From NCBI RefSeq assembly GCF_008806385.1, contig NZ_VZZK01000013.1:1-64000 (forward strand): 64,000 nucleotides of DNA, in the 5' to 3' direction. The stretch's first letter is position 1. Each line of letters starts with the position of its first letter. Under the pieces are notes generated by a model, which had not been told where the DNA came from, ran no database searches, and was given only the letters and a program-made list of their open reading frames with translations. Below, in pieces: positions 44,724 to 52,733 of the stretch. The stretch is from Methylobacterium soli. Its GTDB lineage: Bacteria > Pseudomonadota > Alphaproteobacteria > Rhizobiales > Beijerinckiaceae. A program made the translations under genes and the position numbers.

Positions 44724-45626
44724 TCAGAAGTTCGCGCGCGCTTCGACGCTCGAGTAGTAACCCGATCCTTGCACGCGATCCTGGACGTATCCGGCCCCGA
44801 GCGAGACCTGCACCGGACCGAAGCTCAAGCCGGTCAGGTGGGCGCCGACGCGGTATTGCCGGAAGAAGTCGTCGCCGAGAAACAGCGCCTCGGGACCGAT
44901 ATAGACCCCGTCCGCGACCATGTAGCCGACGCGCAGGCGCGAGTAATAGGCGTTGAACTTGGTGGAATAGGAGCCGTAGGCCGAGACCATGGTCCGGTCG
45001 GTGGGGGTCGCGTAGAGGCTTCCCGCCACCTTGAGGCCGACGCCCGTGCCCACCACCGGGTTTCCGGGATCCGGCTGCGAGAGCTGGTTGCTGCGCACGT
45101 TGAAGCCGATATAGCCGGCCAGAGCCGCGTCCCGCCAGATCCACTCGTAGCCGGTGAGCAGCCCCCCCTCCTGCTGAAATCCGTTGATGCGCGCGCCGAC
45201 GGCGCGGCCCGGATAGGAGTAGGTTCCGGCAATGCCCTCGACGCGGATGCGGACGCCGCTCTGGGTCGGCGGGCCGCCCGGCGCCGCCGTCACCGTCATC
45301 GAGCCGAAGGCGGAGCTGTTCGAGGTGACGCTCGTCGAGCCGTCGACCGCGACGGCCCAGCTGTCATCGACCGATTGCTGCTGCGCGCCCGTATACCAGT
45401 CGGCGCCCGCATTCGCGGCCGGCAGGTCGGCCGCCCGGACCGCCGACAGCATCGGGGCCGCGACCGCAAGAGCCGACGCCGCGACCAAGTAGGACTTAGC
45501 CTTGAAGAAGGATTTGGGACCCCCGATGGACTTGGGCTTCCCGAAGGATTTGGTGATCCCGAAGGACTTGGCCACGCTCCGCGGGGCTCGATGCTGGCTG
45601 AACGTCCCCAAGGGCGCTCCCTCCAC
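44724..45626 (-). CDS. bcsS: Cellulose biosynthesis protein BcsS
   Basis: The mature part is a repetitive beta-strand protein typical of BcsS: G-A-R-I-N-G-F-Q-Q-E-G-G-L-L-T-G-Y-E-W-I-W-R, V-G-L-K-V-A-G-S-L-Y-A-T-P-T-D-R-T-M, Y-Y-S-R-L-R-V-G-Y-M-V-A-D-G-V-Y-I-G-P-E-A, ending in Phe as outer-membrane barrels do. The N-terminus is unusual: four hexapeptide repeats beginning K-S-F/I precede the signal peptide, which ends near A-D-L (residue 66). GTG 45626 opens the frame, but TTG 45611 has a better-placed GGAGGG, so the true start may be five codons later. Probably an outer-membrane accessory of cellulose export. Confidence 0.82.
   Translation of the reverse strand: MEGAPLGTFSQHRAPRSVAKSFGITKSFGKPKSIGGPKSFFKAKSYLVAASALAVAAPMLSAVRAADLPAANAGADWYTGAQQQSVDDSWAVAVDGSTSVTSNSSAFGSMTVTAAPGGPPTQSGVRIRVEGIAGTYSYPGRAVGARINGFQQEGGLLTGYEWIWRDAALAGYIGFNVRSNQLSQPDPGNPVVGTGVGLKVAGSLYATPTDRTMVSAYGSYSTKFNAYYSRLRVGYMVADGVYIGPEALFLGDDFFRQYRVGAHLTGLSFGPVQVSLGAGYVQDRVQGSGYYSSVEARANF
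45498..45569 (-). repeat. Four 18-bp coding repeats in the 5' part of bcsS
   Basis: Four imperfect 18-base units encode K-S-F-G-I-T, K-S-F-G-K-P, K-S-I-G-G-P and K-S-F-F-K-A. They lie between the start codon and the hydrophobic signal core and give a strongly basic N-terminal region. Confidence 0.75.
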
Positions 45627-45724
45627 GGAGTTGGGTGGGCCGGTGCACCGATTTATCCCTGCTGAGGGTTAACAAGTACTCGTCTTGAAGTTGTGTATTT
45701 CTCCGATTGTACCGTACGCTCGGA

Positions 45725-48190
45725 TCAGGCCGCCCGGGCTTGATGGGGCGCCACCGCGCCGAGGATGGCCGCCAGGTCCTCCTGGCGGAAGGGCTTGTCG
45801 AGCTGCAGGAACGCGCGCGCGGCCGCCGGCAGCTGTCCGTGGGGGCTTGCCAGGATGATCCGGATGTTGGGATGGCGCTCCACCACCGTCGCGGCGAGCT
45901 GGAGCCCCGTCATCACCGGCATCGCCTGATCGGCGATCATCGCATCGTAGGCCGCGCTCTCGCCGAGCATTGCCAGCGCATGCTCGCCAGAGGCCGCCTG
46001 CACGACGCTGTGCCCGAGATCGACGAGGGCCTCGGCGACGCTCGCGCGGACTAGGCTGTCGCTCTCGACGAGCAGGATGCGGAGTCGCGACTGCCAAGAC
46101 GAGCCGGCGGATTCCGCCTCGGCTTGCCCCGGCCGATCGGCGGCCGGGAGCCAGATCTCCGCCAGGAAGGCGGCGTCCCCGGACCCGTCCGAGAGGAGGT
46201 GCAGGCCGCCGCCGATCTCGGCCAGGAGGAGCGCCACCGTCTCGAGGGCGCCCGTCGGTGTCGCGCGCGGCAGGACGCCCGGGGTCGGGCGGCCGCTCGC
46301 GAGGAGAAGCCGGAGATAGGCGCCGGCGGGCAGGTCGAGCCCGGTCTCGTCGCCCGCCGCGTGCTCCGCCGCCCCGATCGCGAAGCCGTTGAGCCCGAGA
46401 TCGCGGAAGTGGAACGCGACGTTGAGGAGCATCACCTCCAGCAGGCGGTCGCTGCAGCGCGCTCTCGGAAGATTGCCCGGGATGCGGTCGATCACCGGCG
46501 TGCCGCGCAGGACATTCGATTGCAGGAAGGGCAGGAATCCCGAAACGGTCGCGGCGAGATCGCTCTCGGCGAGGCTCGGGCTGTCGCCGCGCACGAGATG
46601 CAGCATCCGGCGGGTGAGGGCGGTGCCCCGGATGGCGCCCGTGAGGGCCGCGTCCACGAGGCGCGCCGGCTCGGCATCGAGGGGGTGGCGCCGCCGGAGC
46701 GCGCCGAGATTGGTCTGAACGATGGTCAGCGCATCGTTGAAATCGTGGACGATTCCATCCGTGACCCGGCGCAGGACGAGGTCGCGCCGCCGCTCATTCG
46801 CGCTGGCGGTGGGCGGCACCTCGCCGGCACCCGCCTCCGGAAGCGCGCGGCTCAGCGCGTGGAGGCGCGGCGCACCGCCTTCCGCCGGTTCGCCGTCGCG
46901 CAGGAAGCGCACGAGGACGCGGCGGCTGCCGGAGGGCCCGGGCAGGCGCGTGCGCAGCACGACGTCGTGCGGGCCGTCGGCCTGGAGGGCCGCCTGCAGC
47001 GTCAGGGTCAGGAGGGCATGATCGGCCGGATCGAACCGGTCGGTCAGGTCGGCGAGCTCCGCGGTCCGGTCGACGGCCGCGGGCGTGCCGATCGTGTCCT
47101 GATCCGACCAAATCACCCGCCTGGTCTCGGGATCGATCTCCCAGCAGCTCCAGCCCGACATCGCCTCGAAGGTCTGAAGCCGCCGCTTCACCCGATCGAG
47201 ACCGGTGCCGGCCCCGGCCAGGACGGTCTCGGAACTGCGCGCCCGCCCGAGGACGGATCGGGTCAGGGCATCGAATTCGCGGACCCGGGAGCCCGGCGCG
47301 GCCTCGCCTTCGGGTGCGGGGGGCTGCGCGAGACGGATCAGCGGGCGGGCAGCACGGCCTGCCAGGGCATAGCCGAGACCGGCCGCAGTGAGCACGAGGG
47401 CGAGGCCGAGGCTCAGTGCGCCACCGCTCGGAACCCCGATCGGCGCGGCGGACGGGCGCGCCGACTGGGCCGTGACCATCCAGCCGGGGCTCGCGAGATC
47501 GCGGTCGCCGCGCGTCGGGGTCGAGGCCGAGACCGGCGCGAGGGTGCCGGCCGACTGGGCGCCAGCCAGCACGCGGCCATCGGCGCCCGTCACCACGAAG
47601 GCGACGGATTCGGGCAGCGCGAGGGATCGGCGCAGCCGGGCCTCGATCCCGGAAAAGAAATCGGCGCCGACCCGGAGGAGGAGACGGTCGGAAGGCCCCG
47701 GCGCCCCGAGGGACACCGCCATCTCGACGAGGCCGCTCGCCTCGTCCCCCCCCGTCGCCACGATCACCTGCGCGTTGCGCGCCTTCGCGAACCAGGTTTG
47801 GCGCGACAGGTTCGCGCCGATCCGGCGGGCCTCGCTCGCGGCGCGCACCGTGCCGTCCGGCGCAACCTGGAGGGCCTCGCGGTAGATCGTGTTCAGGGCG
47901 AGCCAGTCCTGCAGCAGCATCGACCGCTCGTCATCGGGCAGCGCCGGGTCGCCGGGGCGGATCAGCAGGCCCGCGTTGCGCGCGTCCGATTCGACGCCCC
48001 GCAATCCATGGTCGAGCGCCTCCGCGAAGGCCCGGGAGGCCGCCAGCACGGTCCGCTCCGCCTCGACGCCCTCCTGCCGCGCCGCCGAGACGCCGAGCCC
48101 GACCCAGGCGAGCGCGAACGCGATCGCCGCGATGGCGGCGAGTTGCGCGGCGTTCAGCACCTTCAGCGGGATCCGGACGGAGTCCAGCAT
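45725..48190 (-). CDS. Hybrid sensor protein: CHASE/Cache-like sensor, degenerate histidine kinase, C-terminal receiver
   Basis: The 821-residue protein has two membrane helices (about 15-36 and 257-278) around a periplasmic sensor domain, then a linker, a kinase-like core and a receiver. H482 lies in the I-V-H-D-F-N-D-A-L phospho-acceptor motif. The ATPase domain is degraded: the N-box reads L-L-N590-V-A-F-H-F-R-D (the second Asn is His594) and the D-T-G-x-G motif is replaced by L-A-S-G-R-P (629-635). The receiver keeps D754 in I-A-D-Q-A-M-P, Ser782 and K799. It probably cannot autophosphorylate and may act as a phospho-relay target or output scaffold. The gene is next to bcsS on the same strand. 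Confidence 0.8.
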   Translation of the reverse strand: MLDSVRIPLKVLNAAQLAAIAAIAFALAWVGLGVSAARQEGVEAERTVLAASRAFAEALDHGLRGVESDARNAGLLIRPGDPALPDDERSMLLQDWLALNTIYREALQVAPDGTVRAASEARRIGANLSRQTWFAKARNAQVIVATGGDEASGLVEMAVSLGAPGPSDRLLLRVGADFFSGIEARLRRSLALPESVAFVVTGADGRVLAGAQSAGTLAPVSASTPTRGDRDLASPGWMVTAQSARPSAAPIGVPSGGALSLGLALVLTAAGLGYALAGRAARPLIRLAQPPAPEGEAAPGSRVREFDALTRSVLGRARSSETVLAGAGTGLDRVKRRLQTFEAMSGWSCWEIDPETRRVIWSDQDTIGTPAAVDRTAELADLTDRFDPADHALLTLTLQAALQADGPHDVVLRTRLPGPSGSRRVLVRFLRDGEPAEGGAPRLHALSRALPEAGAGEVPPTASANERRRDLVLRRVTDGIVHDFNDALTIVQTNLGALRRRHPLDAEPARLVDAALTGAIRGTALTRRMLHLVRGDSPSLAESDLAATVSGFLPFLQSNVLRGTPVIDRIPGNLPRARCSDRLLEVMLLNVAFHFRDLGLNGFAIGAAEHAAGDETGLDLPAGAYLRLLLASGRPTPGVLPRATPTGALETVALLLAEIGGGLHLLSDGSGDAAFLAEIWLPAADRPGQAEAESAGSSWQSRLRILLVESDSLVRASVAEALVDLGHSVVQAASGEHALAMLGESAAYDAMIADQAMPVMTGLQLAATVVERHPNIRIILASPHGQLPAAARAFLQLDKPFRQEDLAAILGAVAPHQARAA

Positions 48191-48327
48191 GCAGTCGCTC
48201 CGCCGGTCTCGCCGGCTGGCCGAGGGATGCCCGGATTGACATCCCGTCCGGTCAAACGAGGGCGGCAAGCGCTTAAGGGCGGGTTAACGGCCCCGGCGAA
48301 AGGGGCATTGTCGAGGGCGGAGCCTCA

Positions 48328-48398
48328 CGCGGATCGTGGCTCGGCGCCCGCGTTTGCGCGGAGGCCTGAACGCAAACCCGCCCCGAGTCACGATCGCG
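48328..48398 (-). terminator. Large hairpin directly after panB
   Basis: An imperfect inverted repeat (48328-48344 with 48383-48398; GGATCGTGGCTCGG-type against CCGAGTCACGATC) abuts the panB stop codon, with a second 7-bp pair (GTTTGCG / CGCAAAC) in its loop. It lacks a T-run but would form a strong end to the panB transcript. Confidence 0.5.
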
Positions 48399-49223
48399 TC
48401 AGCGGGCCTGGTAGGTGTGCTCGTTGGCCGGGAAGCTGCCGGACCGGACCTCCTCGGCATAGGCCCGCACGGCGTCCTCGATCTGCGAGCGCAAGGAGCC
48501 GAAGCTCTTGACGAATTTCGGCGCCCGGTCGCTCAGCCCGAGCATGTCCTCGAGCACGAGGATCTGGCCGTCGCATTCGGCGGTCGCGCCGATCCCGATG
48601 GTGGGTGCCGTGACGTCGGGCGAGCGCGCGATGGCGCGCGCCACCGGCTCGACGATGCCCTCCAGCACGATCGCGAAGGCGCCGGCCTCGCTGATCGCGC
48701 GGGCATCCTCCATCAGCAGGCGCTCGGCCTCGGCGCCGCGGCCCTGGACCCGGAAGCCGCCCATCGTGTTCACCGATTGCGGGGTCAGCCCGATATGGCC
48801 CATGACCGGGATGCCGCGCTGCGTCAGGAACGCCACCGTCTCGGCGAAGCGCGCGCCCCCCTCCATCTTGATGGCCCCGGCGCCCGTCTCCTTCAGCACC
48901 CGGGCGGCGCTCAGGAAGGCCTGCTCGCGGCTCGCCTCGTAGGAGCCGAAGGGCATGTCGACGACGACGAGGGCCCGGGAGGTGCCCCGCATCACCGCCT
49001 GCGCCTGGAGGATCATCATCTCGAGGGTGACGGGCAGCGTCGATTCCATGCCGTGCATCACCATGCCGAGGGAATCCCCGACGAGGATGAAGTCGCAATA
49101 GGCGTCGAGGATGCTCGCCGTATGGGCGTGATAGGCGGTCAGCGCGATGATCTTGCGCCCCTCGGCCTTGCTCTTGGCGAGGTCGATCGCACGCAGGCGG
49201 CGGGATTGGACAACCTGGGACAT
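48399..49223 (-). CDS. panB: 3-methyl-2-oxobutanoate hydroxymethyltransferase (ketopantoate hydroxymethyltransferase)
   Basis: The 274-residue protein has the PanB motifs: [14 protein letters not shown] (residues about 27-40), [10 protein letters not shown] (metal-binding Asp), [17 protein letters not shown] (about 118), [10 protein letters not shown] and [15 protein letters not shown]. It adds a hydroxymethyl group from methylene-tetrahydrofolate to ketoisovalerate, the first pantothenate step. It stands alone, with no panC or panD adjacent, flanked by hairpins on both sides. Confidence 0.96.
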   Translation of the reverse strand: MSQVVQSRRLRAIDLAKSKAEGRKIIALTAYHAHTASILDAYCDFILVGDSLGMVMHGMESTLPVTLEMMILQAQAVMRGTSRALVVVDMPFGSYEASREQAFLSAARVLKETGAGAIKMEGGARFAETVAFLTQRGIPVMGHIGLTPQSVNTMGGFRVQGRGAEAERLLMEDARAISEAGAFAIVLEGIVEPVARAIARSPDVTAPTIGIGATAECDGQILVLEDMLGLSDRAPKFVKSFGSLRSQIEDAVRAYAEEVRSGSFPANEHTYQAR

Positions 49224-49406
49224 CGCTCAAACACCCATCTCTCACGCAAGCGCGGCCGAAGGCCAGCCCCACGGGCTTCGCGGACGAGCGCCCGGCGGCG
49301 CTTATACAACGCGCGAGGCCGGGAATCTGCCGAGGGATGCGCCGCGCGCCTGTGGGGGATGACAGACGCACCCACGGATCAAGCCGGGGCAGGCGCGTCG
49401 GCGCTC

Positions 49407-49439
49407 AAAACAGGCCGCCCAGGAGGGGCGCGCGGCCTG
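49407..49439 (-). terminator. Intrinsic terminator between the thioredoxin-like gene and panB
   Basis: On the minus strand the stem CAGGCCGC / GCGGCCTG (arms 49432-49439 and 49411-49418) is followed directly by TTTTGAG. An 8-bp GC-rich stem plus T-run at this position would end the quinoprotein-relay transcript before panB. Confidence 0.6.
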
Positions 49440-49505
49440 AATGCGGATCACGGCGATCGCGTCGCCGGACCGGTGCCCTTTGCGGGCGTTTCCTCCCTAG
49501 ACTTC

Positions 49506-49529
49506 GGCCCCTCCGGGCCTGCCTTTTTT
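49506..49529 (+). terminator. Plus-strand hairpin with T-run in a gene-free region
   Basis: GGCCC-CTCC-GGGCC is followed four bases later by six T's (49524-49529) on the plus strand. No plus-strand gene lies upstream within this 466-base gap (49224-49689), so it may end an unannotated transcript or be fortuitous. Apart from the two hairpins nothing else is seen in the gap. Confidence 0.35.
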
Positions 49530-49689
49530 CCGCCACAACCAAGGCCGTGTCAATCGCCGAGGTTGAGGCAACCACGCGAAGCTGCTGATCCTTTGAGCAA
49601 AACGCCAGGGCGGCAGGATCGCGGGCCTGCCTTAATCGCCGTCCTGGCGTCGTCTGGCCGTCCGTCCGATCGGCCGCAGAGCCTCGCCG

Positions 49690-50133
49690 CTACAGGGTCT
49701 TCTCGAGCAGGCTCTCGATCCATTCCGGCTGGGTCTCGCCGACCGAACGTCCGACCTCCTGCCGGCCCTTGAACGCGATCAGAGTGCTCTGCTGGCGCGC
49801 ATCGAAGCGGCGCAGCAGCGCCTTCTGCGAATCGAAATCCACCTCGAACAGCACGAGGTCCTTGAAGCGCGGATCCGTCCCGAGCTTGGCCAGGATCGGC
49901 TTCTGGGTCCGGCAGATCGGGCACCAGGGCGCCGAGACCTCGACGAGGATCGGCTTGCCGGCGGCCTGCGCCGCCTCGAAGGCCTCCTGGGCGAAGGGCT
50001 GGGCCGCGACGGGCTGGGCCGCACCCGGCGGGGCTGCGCCGGGCGGGGATTCGGCGGCGCGCGCCGGGGGAGCGAGCGCCGGCGCCAGGAGGGCGATCGC
50101 CGACAGGAGGAGGATGGAGCGGCGACCGATCAT
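49690..50133 (-). CDS. Thioredoxin-fold periplasmic protein (CPIC motif)
   Basis: The 147-residue protein has a signal peptide (cleavage near A-R-A-A, residue 26), an Ala/Pro/Gln spacer and a thioredoxin fold with S-A-P-W-C-P-I-C-R-T (active site C-P-I-C near residues 71-74). V-D-F-D-S-Q-K and the downstream S-T-L-I-A-F-K-G in place of the cis-Pro strand are also visible; the usual cis-proline motif is not clear. It is the last gene of the quinoprotein-relay operon and could keep Cys residues of the CXXCW or SoxYZ-like partner reduced. Confidence 0.85.
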   Translation of the reverse strand: MIGRRSILLLSAIALLAPALAPPARAAESPPGAAPPGAAQPVAAQPFAQEAFEAAQAAGKPILVEVSAPWCPICRTQKPILAKLGTDPRFKDLVLFEVDFDSQKALLRRFDARQQSTLIAFKGRQEVGRSVGETQPEWIESLLEKTL

Positions 50134-50160
50134 CGGGTGGGTTCCCTCGCGGCACGCGCC

Positions 50161-50754
50161 TCAGCGCTGGGCGTCGCCCGCGGATTTCGCGCTCCAGGCC
50201 GGGTCGGCGCGGAGGATCGCGGTCTCGTGCTTGTCCTGCCAGCCCTCGATCCCTTCGGGGAACCAGTGCACGCGGGTATAGCCCTTGAGCACGAGACGCT
50301 TGGCCACGTTCCAGCTCCCCCAGCATTCGGGGTGGCAGAAGGTGACGATGGGCTTGGCCTTGTCGCCGCCGGTCAGGTCCTCGACGCGCCGGTAGAACAG
50401 CGCCTCCTGCGCCGGAGCCATGGGCGCGGCGCCGGCATTGGGCATCCAGACGGCGCCCGGCACCGAGCGGTGCGCCGGGAGCCAGGGCCGGTCGGCGGGG
50501 AAACCCTCGGGCTTGCGGTCCGCGAGCGATACGTCGAGCAGCACCGGACCCTCCGGCAGCAGCGCGTCGAGGCCGTTGATATCGATGACCGTCGCGCCCG
50601 CGAGCGTCGCCGGCGTGTAGCCCCGCTGCGGTCCGGTCCAGATGCCGTCGGGCTCGGGAACGTTCACGGGCGAATCGGCGGGCGCCGCCGCCAGGACGAG
50701 GGCGGCGGCCAGGATCGCGACGCCCCGGAGGGCGGCCTCGGCGGAACGGCGCAT
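50161..50754 (-). CDS. PQQ-dependent catabolism-associated CXXCW motif protein (rhodanese-like)
   Basis: The 197-residue exported protein has a rhodanese-like fold with V-L-L-D-V-S-L near residue 72 and V-P-G-A-V-W-M-P-N-A (about 100). The signature F-C-H-P-E-C-W-G-S-W-N-V-A-K-R (about 139-153) gives the family its CXXCW name. Such proteins accompany quinoprotein dehydrogenases in methylotrophs and pseudomonads; their biochemical role is not settled. It follows the SoxYZ-like gene by 17 bases and precedes the thioredoxin-like gene by 27 bases. Confidence 0.88.
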   Translation of the reverse strand: MRRSAEAALRGVAILAAALVLAAAPADSPVNVPEPDGIWTGPQRGYTPATLAGATVIDINGLDALLPEGPVLLDVSLADRKPEGFPADRPWLPAHRSVPGAVWMPNAGAAPMAPAQEALFYRRVEDLTGGDKAKPIVTFCHPECWGSWNVAKRLVLKGYTRVHWFPEGIEGWQDKHETAILRADPAWSAKSAGDAQR

Positions 50755-50771
50755 CGGCAAGGGGCCGCCCC

Positions 50772-51587
50772 TCAATTGCTCGGCGAGGGCGCGTTGAAGC
50801 TGTGCTCCCACCGGCCGCCCTGATTGTCCGAAGCCGCCACCTTGATCGGTCCCTTGCCCTCGGGGAGGAAGGCGAAGTTGATCACCGGGTTCGAGGCGAT
50901 CGAGATGTCGCCGTCGAGATCGAAGATCGTCTTGTCGCCGTAGGTCACCGAGACCTTCTGGATGTAGCGGGCCGGCGTGTAGTCGCGCGTGACCTGGTTC
51001 ATCTGCATCCCGGAAAAGTTCGGGTGGCGGATCATCAGCGTCGCCTCGATCGGCTTGCCGGGCTGGCTCTCGCCGAACTTCATCTTCATGTCGCCCATGC
51101 CGCGCATGGCTTCCTCGTCGCTCATGCCCATCGGGGCCGAGCAGCCGCCCGACGCCTTCACGAACTTCGTCGCCTCGTAGAGGCGCCCGTCGGTCGTCTC
51201 CGCGACGGCGTGGACATTGGTGTAGTTGTTGATGCGCACGCGCAGCTTCAGCTCGCCCCGGTCCGCGGCGGGCCCGAACTGGAAATGCGCCGCGTAGGGC
51301 GACGGGTTGTCGTCGATCACGAAGTGCACGCCCTTGATCTTGTCCTTCTCGGGCATCGTCAGGGTGATCGGCACCAGGGCCGCGTCGAGGGCGCGCGCGG
51401 GCGCGTCGACCTTGATGAGCGTGTCGGTCGCCTCGATCTTGCGGTCGCCGAAGATCGATCGGGCGATCTCGTCCCAGCGGGCTTGGCGCTCGGTCTCGCT
51501 GTCCGATGCGCCGGCGGCGCGGGCCGGCCCGGCGAGCGCGGCGCCCGAGAGGGTCAGGCCCAGGGCGAGCATGAGAATCGGCTTCAT
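50772..51587 (-). CDS. Quinoprotein dehydrogenase-associated SoxYZ-like carrier
   Basis: The 271-residue exported protein joins a SoxY-like and a SoxZ-like half. The SoxY part contains Y-E-A-T-K-F-V-K-A-S-G-G-C-S-A-P near residue 150, where the Cys is the candidate carrier residue. The SoxZ part contains I-R-H-P-N-F-S-G-M-Q-M-N, P-A-R-Y-I-Q-K-V-S-V-T-Y-G and the C-terminal N-P-V-I-N-F-A-F. A Met-rich stretch (M-G-M-S-D-E-E-A-M-R-G-M-G-D-M-K-M-K) links the halves. I chose ATG 51587, preceded by GGAG. Confidence 0.88.
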   Translation of the reverse strand: MKPILMLALGLTLSGAALAGPARAAGASDSETERQARWDEIARSIFGDRKIEATDTLIKVDAPARALDAALVPITLTMPEKDKIKGVHFVIDDNPSPYAAHFQFGPAADRGELKLRVRINNYTNVHAVAETTDGRLYEATKFVKASGGCSAPMGMSDEEAMRGMGDMKMKFGESQPGKPIEATLMIRHPNFSGMQMNQVTRDYTPARYIQKVSVTYGDKTIFDLDGDISIASNPVINFAFLPEGKGPIKVAASDNQGGRWEHSFNAPSPSN

Positions 51588-51622
51588 GGCGTGTCTCCTC
51601 CGTCTTTGATGTGGCCCCGGGA

Positions 51623-52555
51623 CTATTCCCACTCAAGTTCCTTGTAGGCCTGCGTGACGTTTCGGCCGTGATAGGTGTCGAACAAGATCCATTGATCGCG
51701 CTCCTGGCGCGCGACGCTCGCCACCGCCTTCTCGATCGGCACGTCGGCGGCGATCGCCTTGCGGGTCTCGTCGCGTAGCGCCGAGAGGTAGCGCGTCAGG
51801 TCGGCCAGCGCGGGCGCGAGGGCGACGACGGCCGGCCCGTGCCCCGGCACGGCCCTGGCCGCGCCGACGGCCTTGAGGGTCTCGGCCTCCTTGAGCCAGC
51901 CGAGCAGGCTGCCGTCGAGGGAGGGAATCCGGTTGACGAAGAGGAGGTCGGCCGGGAACAGGAGGCCGCTTCCCGTCTCCAGCATCGAGAGGTCGCAGCT
52001 CGTATGGGCGGTGCCGTGCGCGGTCAGGCGGAGGCGGCGGTCGCCGAGGTCGATCTCGGTCTCGCCGGTCACGCTCTGGGTCGGGTAGACGACCTCGCCC
52101 GCCTTGTCGGCGCCGAGGATCTCCTCCAGGCGCTTGCGGTAATATTCGCCCCGCGCCTCCAGGGCCGGGCGCAGGCCGTGATGCCCGATGAAGTTCGGCT
52201 GGTCCTCCCGGAAGGCCGCGGCGCCGAAGCAATGGTCGGGATGCACGTGGGTCAGGACCACGTGGCGGATCGGCTTGTCGGTGCGCTTGCGGATCTCGGC
52301 GCGCAGGCGCTGCCCGTCGGCGAGGCTCCCGCCGGATTCGATGACCAGCACGCCGTCCCGCCCGATGACGAAGCCGATATTGGCGATGGCATCGTCGTTC
52401 TCGGGCGTCGCCTCCGCGTGCGGCCCGACGCGGATGAAGATGCCGGGACCGACCTCCTCCATCGCGAAGGGCTCGGACGCGCGCGCGAGATTCGGCAGGC
52501 AGCACAGGCAGAGGCCGCCGAACAGCGTCTCGCGCCGGGAGAGGCGAGCGCTCAC
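51623..52555 (-). CDS. Quinoprotein relay system zinc metallohydrolase (MBL fold, SoxH-related)
   Basis: The 310-residue protein is a metallo-beta-lactamase-fold hydrolase with T-H-V-H-P-D-H-C-F-G as the zinc motif (H-x-H-x-D-H), G-T-A-H-T-S-C-D for the third His region, F-P-A-D-L-L-F for the bridging Asp and A-V-P-G-H-G for the last His. A twin-arginine-like leader (S-R-R-E-T-L-F-G-G-L-C-L-C-C) suggests export. I start it at GTG 52555, where the preceding 18-codon leader frame ends by a GTGA overlap; an in-frame TTG at 52633 is the alternative. It heads the relay operon under the divergent TetR gene. Confidence 0.85.
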   Translation of the reverse strand: MSARLSRRETLFGGLCLCCLPNLARASEPFAMEEVGPGIFIRVGPHAEATPENDDAIANIGFVIGRDGVLVIESGGSLADGQRLRAEIRKRTDKPIRHVVLTHVHPDHCFGAAAFREDQPNFIGHHGLRPALEARGEYYRKRLEEILGADKAGEVVYPTQSVTGETEIDLGDRRLRLTAHGTAHTSCDLSMLETGSGLLFPADLLFVNRIPSLDGSLLGWLKEAETLKAVGAARAVPGHGPAVVALAPALADLTRYLSALRDETRKAIAADVPIEKAVASVARQERDQWILFDTYHGRNVTQAYKELEWE

Positions 52556-52608
52556 GCGGGCACCCGCAGGGCGCGGGCCGAACCAGCGCAGACGGCGATG
52601 GCCGACAT
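52552..52608 (-). CDS. 18-codon leader ORF coupled to the metallohydrolase gene
   Basis: ATG 52608 has the best ribosome binding site in the region (GGGAGG, 7 bases upstream) but opens a different frame from the hydrolase and encodes only M-S-A-I-A-V-C-A-G-S-A-R-A-L-R-V-P-A. Its TGA (52554-52552) overlaps the hydrolase GTG. The hydrolase GTG itself has no clear ribosome binding site, so it may be translated by coupling. Alternatively a base error or real frameshift split one gene. Confidence 0.5.
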   Translation of the reverse strand: MSAIAVCAGSARALRVPA

Positions 52609-52632
52609 GCGAAACCTCCCGATTTTCTTCCA

Positions 52633-52664
52633 ACCATTTAGTAGGTAGATTTTTGCGCGGTCAA
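52633..52664 (-). promoter_or_regulatory. Promoter and candidate TetR operator of the quinoprotein-relay operon
   Basis: On the minus strand TTGACC (52664-52659) is a good -35 element. The interrupted palindrome ACCTACTAAATGGT (52646-52633) overlaps the expected -10 position, so a bound TetR protein would block RNA polymerase. It also lies in the spacer before the divergent regulator gene. The promoter and palindrome are seen; binding by the neighbouring TetR protein is inferred. Confidence 0.5.
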
Positions 52665-52733
52665 GTGCGAGAAAAGCCGCCTTCGCCGCCGCGACCCCAC
52701 GATCCCGCGAGCGGCCAGCGGATCCGGCGGGCG

